From Oscillospiraceae bacterium (GTDB lineage: Bacteria; Bacillota; Clostridia; Oscillospirales; Oscillospiraceae): 7,619 nucleotides of DNA. The translations under genes and the position numbers were made by a program. The DNA lies in the NCBI GenBank assembly GCA_016287555.1, contig JAEFAK010000078.1:1-7619 (forward strand), in the 5' to 3' direction. The notes under the pieces were generated by a model. The model was not told the origin of the DNA. It worked only from the letters and a program-made list of their open reading frames with translations, and searched no databases. Positions 1 to 7,167 of this stretch are shown piece by piece (positions within the stretch are counted from its first letter, which is position 1; each line of letters starts with the position of its first letter).

Positions 1-1462
1 ATATCTCCTTCATCTTCAGCGCGCCCTCCAGCGCAACGGCCCAGTCGGTGTTGCGTCCGATGAAAAACAGCGCGCGGGACTCATGGTATTTCTTCGCGAG
101 CTCCGGTATCTTCGGGTTCATGTCTATGGCCTGCTGTATCCTGCGGGGCAGCGCCTGCAGCGCCTCGGCGAGCTTTCCCTCGTCCTCGATGCGGCCGAGA
201 CGCGCCGCGAAGAAGACCGACAGCATATAGAGCACCGCTACCTGCGTCGTGTACCCCTTCGTCGTCGCGACGGCGATCTCCGGCCCGGCCCAAGTATAGA
301 CCGTATAGTCCGCGAGCTTGGCGACGGTACTGCCGACGACATTGACCACGGCGAGCGTCTTCGCCCCGCGCGATTTGCATTCCTTGAGCGCGGCTATGGT
401 GTCCGCCGTCTCGCCCGACTGGGAGACGACGATGACGAGCGTTCCTTCGTCTATGAGCGGATCGGAGTAGCGCAGCTCGCTCGCGAGCTGCGTCTCGACG
501 GGGATGCGGCAGAGCTTTTCGATGGCGTACTTTCCCGCGCAGCCGGCATAATAGGCCGAGCCGCAGGCCGTTATTATTATCTTCCGGACCCCGGGCAGCG
601 TCGGAACGAGTCCGCCCAGCTCCTCGAAACCGACCTTCCCGTCCCTGATGCGGGGGGCGATCGTCGCCTTTACGGCGCCGGGCTGCTCCATGATCTCCTT
701 GAGCATGAAGTGCTCGTACCCGCCCTTTTCTGCGGCCTGCACATCCCAGAGGATGCGGGAGGCCTTCTTGCGCAGCTCCTGTCCGGAGCAGTCGAAGATG
801 CGTACGGAATCCGCCGAGAGCTCGGCGAACTCCCCATCCTCGAGGTATATGACGCTGCGGGTATAGTTGACGAGCGCGGTCACGTCGGAGGCGAAAAAGT
901 TCTCGTCCGTCCCGACTCCGAGGATGAGCGGGCTCGCCTCGCGGACGGCGTATATTTTTCCGGGCTCCTCGGAGCAGATGACACCGAGCGCGTAGGAGCC
1001 GCGGAGCCTGTTGGCGGTCTTGATGAGGGCGTCGCGCATATTGCCCTTATAGTATTTTTCGAGCAGATGTACTATGACCTCGGTATCCGTCTCGCTGAGG
1101 AATTGATAGCCGCCCTTTATCAGCTCCTCGCGCAGGGAGACGTAATTCTCTATTATCCCGTTGTGCACGATGGCGAAGCGGCCGTCGTTGCTCAGGTGCG
1201 GGTGCGCGTTTTCCTCGGTCGGGGCGCCGTGGGTCGCCCATCTGGTATGGCCTATGCCCGTCGAGCCGGGGACCGTCTCTCCGTCGCCCGTCTTTTCGCA
1301 AAGGCTGGCTATCCTGCCTCTGACCTTGTTGACGGATATGCTCCGCCCGTCCATGACGGCGATACCCGCAGAGTCGTAGCCTCTGTATTCGAGCTTTTTC
1401 AGCCCGTCCAGCAGGATGGGCGCGGCGCTCCGCGCTCCCGTAAATCCGACTATCCCGCACAT
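1..1462 (-). CDS. glmS: Glutamine--fructose-6-phosphate aminotransferase (isomerizing), C-terminus cut by window edge
   Basis: This cytosolic enzyme makes glucosamine-6-phosphate from fructose-6-phosphate and glutamine, the entry step to peptidoglycan and amino-sugar synthesis. The frame is open from the ATG at 1462 to position 1, giving 487 codons; family members have about 600-610 residues, so the last ~120, including the end of the second SIS domain, lie outside. Cys2 directly after Met is the class II amidotransferase nucleophile. Visible motifs are RGYDSAGI (27-34), RWATHG (74-79), HNGIIENY (100-107), the domain linker with EHFMLKEIMEQP (250-261), and the first SIS domain with ACGSAYYAG (299-307) and VSQSGETADT (346-355). 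AGPEIAVATTKGYTTQ (392-407) and ALEGALKMKEI (477-487) follow. The start is fixed by Cys2 and by a GGAGG at 1472-1468, 5 nt upstream. It begins 18 nt after asnB and is probably co-transcribed. The gap is too short for a glmS ribozyme. Family assignment is very secure. Confidence 0.97.
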   Translation of the reverse strand, partial: MCGIVGFTGARSAAPILLDGLKKLEYRGYDSAGIAVMDGRSISVNKVRGRIASLCEKTGDGETVPGSTGIGHTRWATHGAPTEENAHPHLSNDGRFAIVHNGIIENYVSLREELIKGGYQFLSETDTEVIVHLLEKYYKGNMRDALIKTANRLRGSYALGVICSEEPGKIYAVREASPLILGVGTDENFFASDVTALVNYTRSVIYLEDGEFAELSADSVRIFDCSGQELRKKASRILWDVQAAEKGGYEHFMLKEIMEQPGAVKATIAPRIRDGKVGFEELGGLVPTLPGVRKIIITACGSAYYAGCAGKYAIEKLCRIPVETQLASELRYSDPLIDEGTLVIVVSQSGETADTIAALKECKSRGAKTLAVVNVVGSTVAKLADYTVYTWAGPEIAVATTKGYTTQVAVLYMLSVFFAARLGRIEDEGKLAEALQALPRRIQQAIDMNPKIPELAKKYHESRALFFIGRNTDWAVALEGALKMKEI

Positions 1463-1480
1463 ATTTTCCTCCGAAAAAGC

Positions 1481-3064
1481 TTATTTGCCGCTCTCCCCGT
1501 AGTTGGAAAGGACGCGGGCCGAGGGATCGTCCACGTCGCAGCCCTCCCATTCCCTGTTCGGCATCCAGAAGTCCGCTATCATCTCCGACTGCCCGGGGTA
1601 ATACTTCTCGAATATCTCCCGGTAGAGGAGCGATTCCTTCGTGAAAGGCTGCGCGTGAGAGTACTTTCCGCGTTTTTCCTCGAATTCGCTGTCGGAATAC
1701 CGCGTCTCGGCGTACTCTTTCAGGTAGTCGACCATGGAATGTCCGACTGCGTCGGAGAAAGCCGCCTTCTCGCGCCAGAGTATGCCGTCCGGCAGATAGC
1801 CGAGTCCCTCGAAGGCGCGGCGCAGGAGGTATTTCCCCTTGCCGTATTTATTCAGCTTCATCTCCGGATCGAGGCTCATGACGTATCTGACGAAGTCCAG
1901 ATCCCCGAAGGGCACGCGCGCCTCCAGAGAGTTGACGGAGATGCAGCGGTCGGCGCGCAGCACGTCGTACATGTGCAGCTCGCGGACGCGCTTTTGCGCC
2001 TCGAGCTGGAACGCCTCGGCCGAGGGGGCGAAGTCCGTGTATTTATAGCCGAAGAGCTCGTCGGATATCTCGCCCGTCAGGATGACGCGGAGATCCGTCC
2101 GCTCGTGTATGGCTCTGCAGACGAGGTACATGCCCATGCTGGCGCGGACGGTCGTGATGTCCCAGGTGCCGAGCAGCTCTATGACCCGCTCCAGCGACGA
2201 TATGACCTCGTCGGGGGTCATGTATACCTCTGTGTGACGGCTGCCGATGAAGTCGGCGGCCTGCCTTGCGTACTTGAGGTCGATGGCGTCCCCGCTCATG
2301 CCTATGGCGAAGGTCTCGATGGGCGCGGAGCTCTCCCGCGCGGCTATGGCGCATACGAGGGAGGAATCCAGCCCGCCGGAAAGCAGGAAGCCGACCTTCG
2401 AATCGGAGACGAGGCGCTTTCTGACGCCGGCGACGAGCTTTTCGCGTATCTTTCCGCAGGCCGTCTCAGGATCGTCGCGGCAGACGGCGTCCACGGCGGC
2501 TATGTCGCAATAGCGGACGAATCGGCCGCCCTTGTAATAGTGTCCCGGGGGGAAGGGCATTATCCTTTCGGTCAGGCCGACGAGGTTTTTCGCCTCGCTG
2601 GCAAAGATGACCGTGCCGCGTCCGTCGTACCCGTAGTAGAGCGGTCGTATGCCTATGGGATCGCGTGCCGCGACGTATTCGCCCGTCCTCCCGTCGAAAA
2701 TGACGCAGGCAAATTCCGCGTCGAGCATGGCGAACATGTCCGTCCCGTACTCGAAATACATGGGCAGGATTATCTCGCAGTCGCTGTCGGAGAGGAAGGT
2801 ATAGCCCTTGCCGCGCAGCTTTTCCCGCTCGCTCTCGAAGCCGTAAAGTTCCCCGTTACACACGGCGGCGCAGCCGTTCATTTCGAACGGCTGCATGCCG
2901 GAGGGCGTCAGCCCCATGATGGAAAGGCGGTGAAAACCGAGGAGGCCCTTTCCAGCGCTGATGATCCTTGTATCGTCGGGGCCGCGGGATTTCGTCCGCG
3001 CGAAGCCCCTTTCAAATGCGTCCCTGTCCGGGACGGGGCCGCAATAGCCTATTATCGAACACAT
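1481..3064 (-). CDS. asnB: Asparagine synthase (glutamine-hydrolyzing), AsnB type
   Basis: This enzyme transfers the glutamine amide to aspartate using ATP, giving asparagine, glutamate, AMP and pyrophosphate. The protein has 527 residues, slightly shorter than the ~554 of E. coli AsnB. The N-terminal glutaminase domain (about 1-205) has the nucleophile Cys2, HRLSIMG (45-51), VCNGELYG (68-75) and the SDSDCE segment (92-97). These supply the Arg, Asn and Asp expected to hold glutamine. The synthetase domain carries the ATP-pyrophosphatase loop LLSGGLDSS (227-235), GEISDELFGYKY (331-342) and NSLEARVPF (378-386), all typical of true asparagine synthetases rather than beta-lactam synthetases. The start is set by Cys2, with an AGGTGA ribosome site at 3076-3071, 6 nt upstream. 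It lies 13 nt after the transporter gene and 18 nt before glmS, so it is almost certainly in the same operon. No key residue appears to be missing. Confidence 0.95.
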   Translation of the reverse strand: MCSIIGYCGPVPDRDAFERGFARTKSRGPDDTRIISAGKGLLGFHRLSIMGLTPSGMQPFEMNGCAAVCNGELYGFESEREKLRGKGYTFLSDSDCEIILPMYFEYGTDMFAMLDAEFACVIFDGRTGEYVAARDPIGIRPLYYGYDGRGTVIFASEAKNLVGLTERIMPFPPGHYYKGGRFVRYCDIAAVDAVCRDDPETACGKIREKLVAGVRKRLVSDSKVGFLLSGGLDSSLVCAIAARESSAPIETFAIGMSGDAIDLKYARQAADFIGSRHTEVYMTPDEVISSLERVIELLGTWDITTVRASMGMYLVCRAIHERTDLRVILTGEISDELFGYKYTDFAPSAEAFQLEAQKRVRELHMYDVLRADRCISVNSLEARVPFGDLDFVRYVMSLDPEMKLNKYGKGKYLLRRAFEGLGYLPDGILWREKAAFSDAVGHSMVDYLKEYAETRYSDSEFEEKRGKYSHAQPFTKESLLYREIFEKYYPGQSEMIADFWMPNREWEGCDVDDPSARVLSNYGESGK

Positions 3065-3077
3065 ATCCGGTCACCTG

Positions 3078-4796
3078 TCATTCAACGTCCTGAAGGGCGT
3101 CGTAGCCCTCCTCGCCGGTGCGTACCTTGACGACGTTCTCGACGTCGTAGACGAAGATCTTGCCGTCGCCTATATGGCCGGTATAGAGGACCTTTTTGGC
3201 CGTCTCGATGACGTCGCGGACGGGGATGGCGCTTACGACGATGTCCACCTGCACCTTCGGGCGCAGGTCCGTCTCGACGGCGACGCCGCGGTAGAACTCC
3301 GTATGGCCCTTCTGCATGCCGTAGCCCATGACGTGGGAGACGGTCATGCCCGTTATGCCGAGCTTGCTCATGGCGTCCTTGAGGGCATATAGCCGCTCCT
3401 CCTTGAAGACGATCTCGACCTTGGTGAACTTGTGCCCGTCGAAGGTCGGCTCCCGCCGGACGGGGACCGCCTCGGCGACCGGCGTCGTGCCGGTGACGGC
3501 GGTTATATGCTCGCCGGTGCCGAACTCGGCATATTTGTCGACGGCGGGCATGAAGTCCGCGTAGGCGCTGGGCAGCCCGTGCTCGCTGACGTCGAGGCCG
3601 GAGAGCTCGTCGGCCGGCTCGGCGCGCAGGAAGTTTATCTTTTTAAGGATAAGGAAGAATACCAGCATAGTAACAGTGGCCCAGGCGGCGACGGAGACAA
3701 AGCCGAGAGCCTGCTTTCCGAGCTGGACGGCGCTGCCGGTATAGAAAAGACCGCTCAGCCCCGCGGGAGCGTCGGGATTGGCGAAGAGCCCGACGGCCAG
3801 CGTGCCCCAGACGCCGTTTGCGCAGTGCACGCCGACGGCGCCGACTGGGTCGTCTATATGCAGCTTCAGGTCGAGCATCTCGACGACGATGACGACGAGT
3901 ATGCCCGCCACGAGGCCGACGGCCGCCGCTCCGACGGCGTCGAAGGCGTCGCAGCCCGCCGTCACGGCGACGAGGCCGGCCAGCGAGGCGTTCAGACACA
4001 TCGAGACGTCCGGCTTGCCGTTTTTGATCCACGTCAGTATGAGCGTCGCGCAGGTCGCGACGGACGGAGCTATCGTGGTAGTCAGGAATATGGAGCTGAG
4101 CTCCGAGGGCGAGGTCGCGGCGGCGCCGTTGAAGCCGTACCAGCCGAGCCACAGGATGAATACGCCGAGCGCGCCGAGGGGGATGGAGTGGCCGGGTATG
4201 GCGTTGACCTTCGTGACCCTGCCTTCCTTGTCGGTAACGTATTTGCCTATGCGCGGGCCGAGGACGGCCGCGCCGACGAGCGCCGCTATGCCGCCGACCA
4301 TATGGATCGCGCAGGAGCCGGCGTAGTCATGGAAGCCGAGCTGACTGAGCCAGCCGCCGCCCCAGATCCAGTGGGCCTCGATGGGATAGATGACGAGGCT
4401 TATCACGGCGGAGTAGACGCAGTAGGCGGAAAACTTCGTTCTCTCGGCCATGGCGCCGGAGACTATCGTCGCCGTCGTGGCGCAGAAGACGAGGTTGAAA
4501 ACGAAATAGCTGGAGCCGGAAAAACCCTCCGCGGGGGAGGCTATGAACTCCTTGAAGCGGCCGAAAAGGTCGAGGTTCGGCTTGCCTATGAGGCCGAAGA
4601 ACGTATCCTCGCCCATCATAAGCGTATAGCCGAGCAGCGAAAAGACGACCGTCCCGATGCAGAAGTCCATGAGGTTCTTCATGATGATGTTGCCGGCGTT
4701 TTTTGCCCTGGTAAAGCCGGTCTCCACCATGGCGAAGCCCGCCTGCATCCAGAAGACGAGCGCCGCGCCTATCAGAAACCAGAATTCAACTGTCAT
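3078..4796 (-). CDS. Ammonium transporter (Amt/MEP/Rh family) with C-terminal fused PII signalling domain
   Basis: This 572-residue inner-membrane protein joins an ammonium channel (about 1-413) through a ~40-residue linker to a complete PII/GlnK-like domain (about 457-568). The channel half shows about eleven hydrophobic segments, MVETGF (23-28), DYAGSCAIHMVGG (157-169) and VGVHCANGVWG (321-331). His165 and His324 match the pore twin histidines; Phe104 and Phe222 match the phenylalanine gate. GLDVSEHGLPSAY closes it at 400-412. The PII half aligns without gaps to E. coli GlnK (offset 456). It has GMQKGHTEFYRG in the T-loop (493-504), with Gln495 (2-oxoglutarate ligand Gln39) and Arg503 (pore-plugging Arg47). 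Lys514 matches Lys58, and TGHIGDGKIF (539-548) is the ATP site. The uridylylation Tyr51 is Val507, so classical GlnD modification is not expected. A GAGGA at 4808-4804 overlaps the glutamine synthetase stop. Amt-PII fusions occur in some anaerobes; the regulatory reading is inference. Confidence 0.95.
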   Translation of the reverse strand: MTVEFWFLIGAALVFWMQAGFAMVETGFTRAKNAGNIIMKNLMDFCIGTVVFSLLGYTLMMGEDTFFGLIGKPNLDLFGRFKEFIASPAEGFSGSSYFVFNLVFCATTATIVSGAMAERTKFSAYCVYSAVISLVIYPIEAHWIWGGGWLSQLGFHDYAGSCAIHMVGGIAALVGAAVLGPRIGKYVTDKEGRVTKVNAIPGHSIPLGALGVFILWLGWYGFNGAAATSPSELSSIFLTTTIAPSVATCATLILTWIKNGKPDVSMCLNASLAGLVAVTAGCDAFDAVGAAAVGLVAGILVVIVVEMLDLKLHIDDPVGAVGVHCANGVWGTLAVGLFANPDAPAGLSGLFYTGSAVQLGKQALGFVSVAAWATVTMLVFFLILKKINFLRAEPADELSGLDVSEHGLPSAYADFMPAVDKYAEFGTGEHITAVTGTTPVAEAVPVRREPTFDGHKFTKVEIVFKEERLYALKDAMSKLGITGMTVSHVMGYGMQKGHTEFYRGVAVETDLRPKVQVDIVVSAIPVRDVIETAKKVLYTGHIGDGKIFVYDVENVVKVRTGEEGYDALQDVE

Positions 4797-4806
4797 TTTC
4801 TTATCC

Positions 4807-6903
4807 TCACTTGACGCTGAAAAGAATGTCGCCGTAGGTCGGGAAGGGCCAGTAGCTCTTCGCGGTCAGCAGCTCCGCTCTGTCGCACGGGATTCGAAGC
4901 TCGCACATGGCGGGAAGTACGGCGTCGCGTATGAGAGCCGACTCGGAGACGACGTCCTCCGCATCCTGCAGGCCCATGACGGCCTTTTCAAGGTCGGCGG
5001 TCTTCTCGGCTATGGCATCGGTCAGGGCCGAGAGCTTCTTGACGAGATCCGTCTCGTAGCCGCAGGCGAGGTCCGGGAATAGTCCCTTCTTGACGGAGGC
5101 CTGCGCGGCGAGGTCGGAGGTAAAGCGCGTTATCGCCGGGGCAATGCGCTTATGGACCATGCTTATCATGGTGTTGGCCTCGATGACGACTGTCTTGCAG
5201 TAGTTCTCGAGCATGATGTCGCGTCTGGACTTGAGCTCGTCCTCCGTGAACACGCCGAGGGAGGTGAGCATCCTGACGTTCTTCTCGTCCATGAGATGCG
5301 GCATGCAGTCGGCTGTCGTGCGGTAGTTGAGAAGGCCGCGCTTCTCCGTGGCCTCGGCTATCCACGCGTCGTCGTAGCCGTTGCCGTTGAAGATGATGCG
5401 CTTATGGTCGCTTATGGTCTTCTTTATCATCTCGTGAAGCGCCGTTTCGAAGTCCTCCGCCTTCTCCAGCCGGTCGGCGTAGATGCGCAGGCTCTCGGCG
5501 ACGGCGGCGTTGAGCATGATGTTGGCGCAGGCTATGGAGTTGGAGGAGCCGAGCATGCGGAACTCGAACTTGTTGCCCGTGAAGGCGAAGGGCGAGGTCC
5601 TGTTGCGGTCGGTGGTGTCGCGGTTGAATATGGGCAGGACGTCCACGCCGAGCTTCATCTGCGTCTTTTCCGCGCCCTTGTAGGGCGTATCGGTCTCGAT
5701 GGCCTCGAGGACGGCGTTCAGCTCGTCGCCGAGGAAAATGGAGATGACGGCGGGCGGAGCCTCGTTGGCTCCGAGGCGGTGGTCGTTGCCCGCAGTTGCG
5801 ACGGCGATGCGCAGCAGATCCTGATAGTCGTCGACGGCCTTGATGACCGCGCAGAGGAACAGCAGGAACTGGGCGTTCTCATAGGGCGTGTCGCCCGGCG
5901 AGAGCAGGTTCTGACCGCCGTCGGTGGCGATGGACCAGTTGTTGTGCTTGCCGCTGCCGTTTACCCCTGCAAACGGCTTTTCGTGCAGCAGGCAGACGAG
6001 GCCGTGCTTTGCAGCGACCTTCTGCATGATCTCCATGGTCAGCTGGTTATGGTCCGTCGCGACGTTGGTCGTCGTATATATCGGCGCGAGCTCGTGCTGC
6101 GCGGGGGCGACCTCGTTGTGCTCGGTCTTGGCGAGGATGCCGAGCTTCCAGAGCTCCTCGTTGAGGTCCTCCATGAAGGCGGCGACGCCCGGCTTGATGA
6201 CGCCGAAATAGTGATCGTCGAGCTCCTGCCCCTTCGGCGGCTTGGCGCCGAAAAGCGTGCGCCCGGTAAAGCGCAGGTCGGGTCTCGCGTCGTACATCTC
6301 TTTTGTAATCAGGAAGTATTCCTGCTCCGGGCCGACAGAGGAGACGACGCGCTTGGCGGTATCGTTGCCGAAGAGGCGCAGTATGCGCAGAGCCTCTCTG
6401 CTGAGGACCTCCATGGAGCGCAGAAGCGGCGTCTTCTTATCCAGCGCGTGCCCGCCGTAGGAGCAGAACGCCGTCGGGATGCAGAGCGTCTTTCCTTTTA
6501 TAAAAGCGTAGGAGGTCGGGTCCCAGGCCGTATAGCCGCGGGCCTCGAAGGTCGCGCGAAGGCCGCCGGAGGGGAAGCTGGAGGCGTCCGGCTCGCCCTT
6601 GATGAGCTCCTTGCCGGAAAACTCCATTATGACGCTGCCGTCCGGGGAGGGTGATATGAAGCTGTCGTGCTTTTCGGCGGTAATGCCGGTAAGAGGCTGG
6701 AACCAGTGGGTAAAATGCGTCGCCCCGTTGGCGACGGCCCAGTTCTTCATCGCCTCGGCGACCGCGTTCGCGACGCCGATATCCAGCTCTTTGCCCTCGT
6801 CTATGGTCTTGCGCAGGGAGGCGTACACCTCCGCCGAGAGGGTCGAGCGCATGACGCGGTCGTCAAAGACCATGCTGCCGAAATAATCAGATACGGTGCT
6901 CAT
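4807..6903 (-). CDS. glnN: Glutamine synthetase type III (GlnN family)
   Basis: This cytosolic ATP-dependent enzyme condenses glutamate and ammonium to glutamine. The protein has 698 residues, matching the ~700-730 of the dodecameric GSIII family rather than the ~450-470 of GSI. GSIII hallmarks in order are THWFQPLTG (65-73), KGEPDASSFPSGGLRATFEARGY-type N-terminal block (102-124), GPEQEYFL (191-198), NEVAPAQHELAP (263-274), GVNGSGKHNNWS (313-324), GNDHRLGANEAPPA (372-385), DRNRTSPFAFTGNKFEFR (432-449) and a C-terminal AKSYWPFPTYGD (681-692). The ATG at 6903 is chosen because AGAAGGAG lies at 6920-6913 with a 9-nt spacer and the family N-terminus begins there. The frame stays open to a TTG at 6963, but those 20 codons run through a leader hairpin and are not family sequence. 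It is the first gene of the four-gene operon, driven by the promoter at 7105-7077 and a structured leader. Confidence 0.96.
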   Translation of the reverse strand: MSTVSDYFGSMVFDDRVMRSTLSAEVYASLRKTIDEGKELDIGVANAVAEAMKNWAVANGATHFTHWFQPLTGITAEKHDSFISPSPDGSVIMEFSGKELIKGEPDASSFPSGGLRATFEARGYTAWDPTSYAFIKGKTLCIPTAFCSYGGHALDKKTPLLRSMEVLSREALRILRLFGNDTAKRVVSSVGPEQEYFLITKEMYDARPDLRFTGRTLFGAKPPKGQELDDHYFGVIKPGVAAFMEDLNEELWKLGILAKTEHNEVAPAQHELAPIYTTTNVATDHNQLTMEIMQKVAAKHGLVCLLHEKPFAGVNGSGKHNNWSIATDGGQNLLSPGDTPYENAQFLLFLCAVIKAVDDYQDLLRIAVATAGNDHRLGANEAPPAVISIFLGDELNAVLEAIETDTPYKGAEKTQMKLGVDVLPIFNRDTTDRNRTSPFAFTGNKFEFRMLGSSNSIACANIMLNAAVAESLRIYADRLEKAEDFETALHEMIKKTISDHKRIIFNGNGYDDAWIAEATEKRGLLNYRTTADCMPHLMDEKNVRMLTSLGVFTEDELKSRRDIMLENYCKTVVIEANTMISMVHKRIAPAITRFTSDLAAQASVKKGLFPDLACGYETDLVKKLSALTDAIAEKTADLEKAVMGLQDAEDVVSESALIRDAVLPAMCELRIPCDRAELLTAKSYWPFPTYGDILFSVK

Positions 6904-6912
6904 TCTTCTAAT

Positions 6913-6920
6913 CTCCTTCT
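6913..6920 (-). promoter_or_regulatory. Ribosome binding site that fixes the glutamine synthetase start
   Basis: AGAAGGAG on the minus strand, 9 nt before the ATG at 6903. It supports this ATG over the in-frame TTG at 6963, which lies inside the leader hairpin. Confidence 0.85.
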
Positions 6921-6923
6921 GAT

Positions 6924-6985
6924 AAAAATGAGTAAAGGCAAAGACTCCTTCGTGTGAACACAAAAGACGCCTTTGCCTTTTTCAT
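6924..6985 (-). terminator. Terminator-like hairpin just upstream of the glutamine synthetase ribosome site (candidate attenuator)
   Basis: In the minus-strand RNA, AAAGGCAAAG (6980-6971) pairs perfectly with CUUUGCCUUU (6943-6934). An internal loop (GCG opposite GU) leads to a 9-pair upper stem (6967-6959 with 6954-6946) and a UUCA loop. Below, AUGA (6985-6982) can pair with UCAU (6931-6928), and UUUUUAU follows (6928-6922). The structure ends about 8 nt before the Shine-Dalgarno at 6920-6913. It fits a moderately strong intrinsic terminator between promoter and first gene. The complementary strand also ends in a T-run (6978-6982 region), but no plus-strand gene needs it. Confidence 0.55.
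6963..6980 (-). repeat. Leader direct repeat, copy 2
   Basis: AAAGGCAAAGGCGTCTTT on the minus strand, differing from copy 1 only at position 9 (A for G). It forms the left arm of the terminator-like hairpin just before the glutamine synthetase ribosome site. The arms opposite the two copies are also related (CGAAGGCGCTCTT against CGAAGGAGTCTTT), so the duplicated unit is a whole hairpin. Confidence 0.85.
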
Positions 6986-7003
6986 CTCTGTTCAATTCGG
7001 TCT

Positions 7004-7029
7004 GCTCTTCCCGAAAAACGGGAAAGAGC
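7004..7029 (-). promoter_or_regulatory. Glutamine synthetase leader hairpin 2, overlapping hairpin 1
   Basis: In the minus-strand RNA, GCUCUUUCCCG (7029-7019) pairs with CGGGAAGAGC (7013-7004) around a five-U loop, giving 10 pairs with one bulged U. It shares bases 7029-7024 with the 3' arm of hairpin 1 and so competes with it. No T-tract follows. Confidence 0.55.
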
Positions 7030-7061
7030 GCCTTCGAGCCACATCACTCAAAGACGCCCTT
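7024..7061 (-). promoter_or_regulatory. Glutamine synthetase leader hairpin 1
   Basis: In the minus-strand RNA, AAGGGCGUCUUUGAG (7061-7047) pairs with CUCGAAGGCGCUCUU (7038-7024) over 15 continuous pairs, three of them G-U. A further U-G pair (7046-7039) closes a six-nucleotide loop, GAUGUG. It begins about 10 nt after the expected transcription start. No T-tract follows, so it is not a terminator. Its 3' arm overlaps the next hairpin, so both cannot form fully at once. Confidence 0.6.
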
Positions 7062-7067
7062 GCCTTT
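7050..7067 (-). repeat. Leader direct repeat, copy 1
   Basis: AAAGGCAAGGGCGTCTTT on the minus strand, starting a few nt after the expected transcription start. It matches copy 2 (6980-6963) in 17 of 18 positions; the copies are 87 nt apart. It forms the left arm of leader hairpin 1. Confidence 0.85.
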
Positions 7068-7076
7068 ACGAAACGC

Positions 7077-7105
7077 ATTATACGACTGCGCGAGGGCCTT
7101 GTCAA
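7077..7105 (-). promoter_or_regulatory. Sigma-70-type promoter of the glutamine synthetase operon
   Basis: On the minus strand a perfect TTGACA (7105-7100) and a perfect TATAAT (7082-7077) are separated by exactly 17 nt. Transcription would start near 7070, giving a leader of about 165 nt before the glutamine synthetase ATG. A-rich tracts just upstream (about 7128-7111) could act as an UP element. A consensus promoter for a nitrogen-regulated enzyme implies that control comes from a repressor or from the leader. Confidence 0.85.
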
Positions 7106-7113
7106 CCCCGTTT

Positions 7114-7139
7114 TGCAATTTTATTTTTGCGCTCTTGCA
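7114..7139. promoter_or_regulatory. Inverted repeat TGCAA-N16-TTGCA between the two promoters (possible operator)
   Basis: TGCAA at 7114-7118 and TTGCA at 7135-7139 form an inverted repeat with a 16-nt AT-rich spacer, so the half-site centres are 21 nt apart, about two helical turns. It sits just upstream of the -35 box of both divergent promoters, where a shared dimeric regulator could act. It does not match the GlnR/TnrA (TGTNAN7TNACA) or NtcA (GTAN8TAC) patterns. Five-base half-sites in AT-rich DNA can arise by chance. Confidence 0.3.
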
Positions 7140-7167
7140 TTTTTTCGCTTTTTTACAATATAAAAAC

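Larger units (their letters stand above)
6908..6985 (-). other. Possible 25-codon leader ORF across the glutamine synthetase attenuator hairpin
   Basis: An ATG at 6985 opens a 25-codon frame (MKKAKASFVF...LSEGD) that spans the whole terminator-like hairpin and stops at a TAG (6910-6908), 4 nt before the glutamine synthetase ATG. If translated, ribosomes would disrupt the hairpin. Against this, the upstream sequence (GAACAGAG) is a poor ribosome site, and the codons (TTA, TCA, CTT) are unlike the neighbouring genes. It may be only a by-product of the hairpin. Confidence 0.2.

Noticed and set aside
83..3130. A plus-strand open frame of about 1015 codons opposite glmS and asnB, and similar long antisense frames at 3432-4814 and 5152-6654
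   Set aside because: The minus strand encodes unmistakable conserved enzymes across these spans. The antisense translations are Arg/Asp/Val-rich with no recognisable motif, and GC-rich codon use that avoids TTA, CTA and TCA leaves the opposite strand free of stops.
6904..6963. A 20-residue N-terminal extension of glutamine synthetase from a TTG at 6963
   Set aside because: It translates through the leader hairpin and the Shine-Dalgarno. The ATG at 6903 has a strong ribosome site and matches the usual start of the family.
6978..7078. A 28-codon frame starting at the ATG inside the -10 box (7078) and running through leader hairpins 1 and 2
   Set aside because: Its start codon overlaps the -10 box, so the transcript from this promoter should not contain it; its similarity to the second leader ORF follows from the in-frame DNA repeat.
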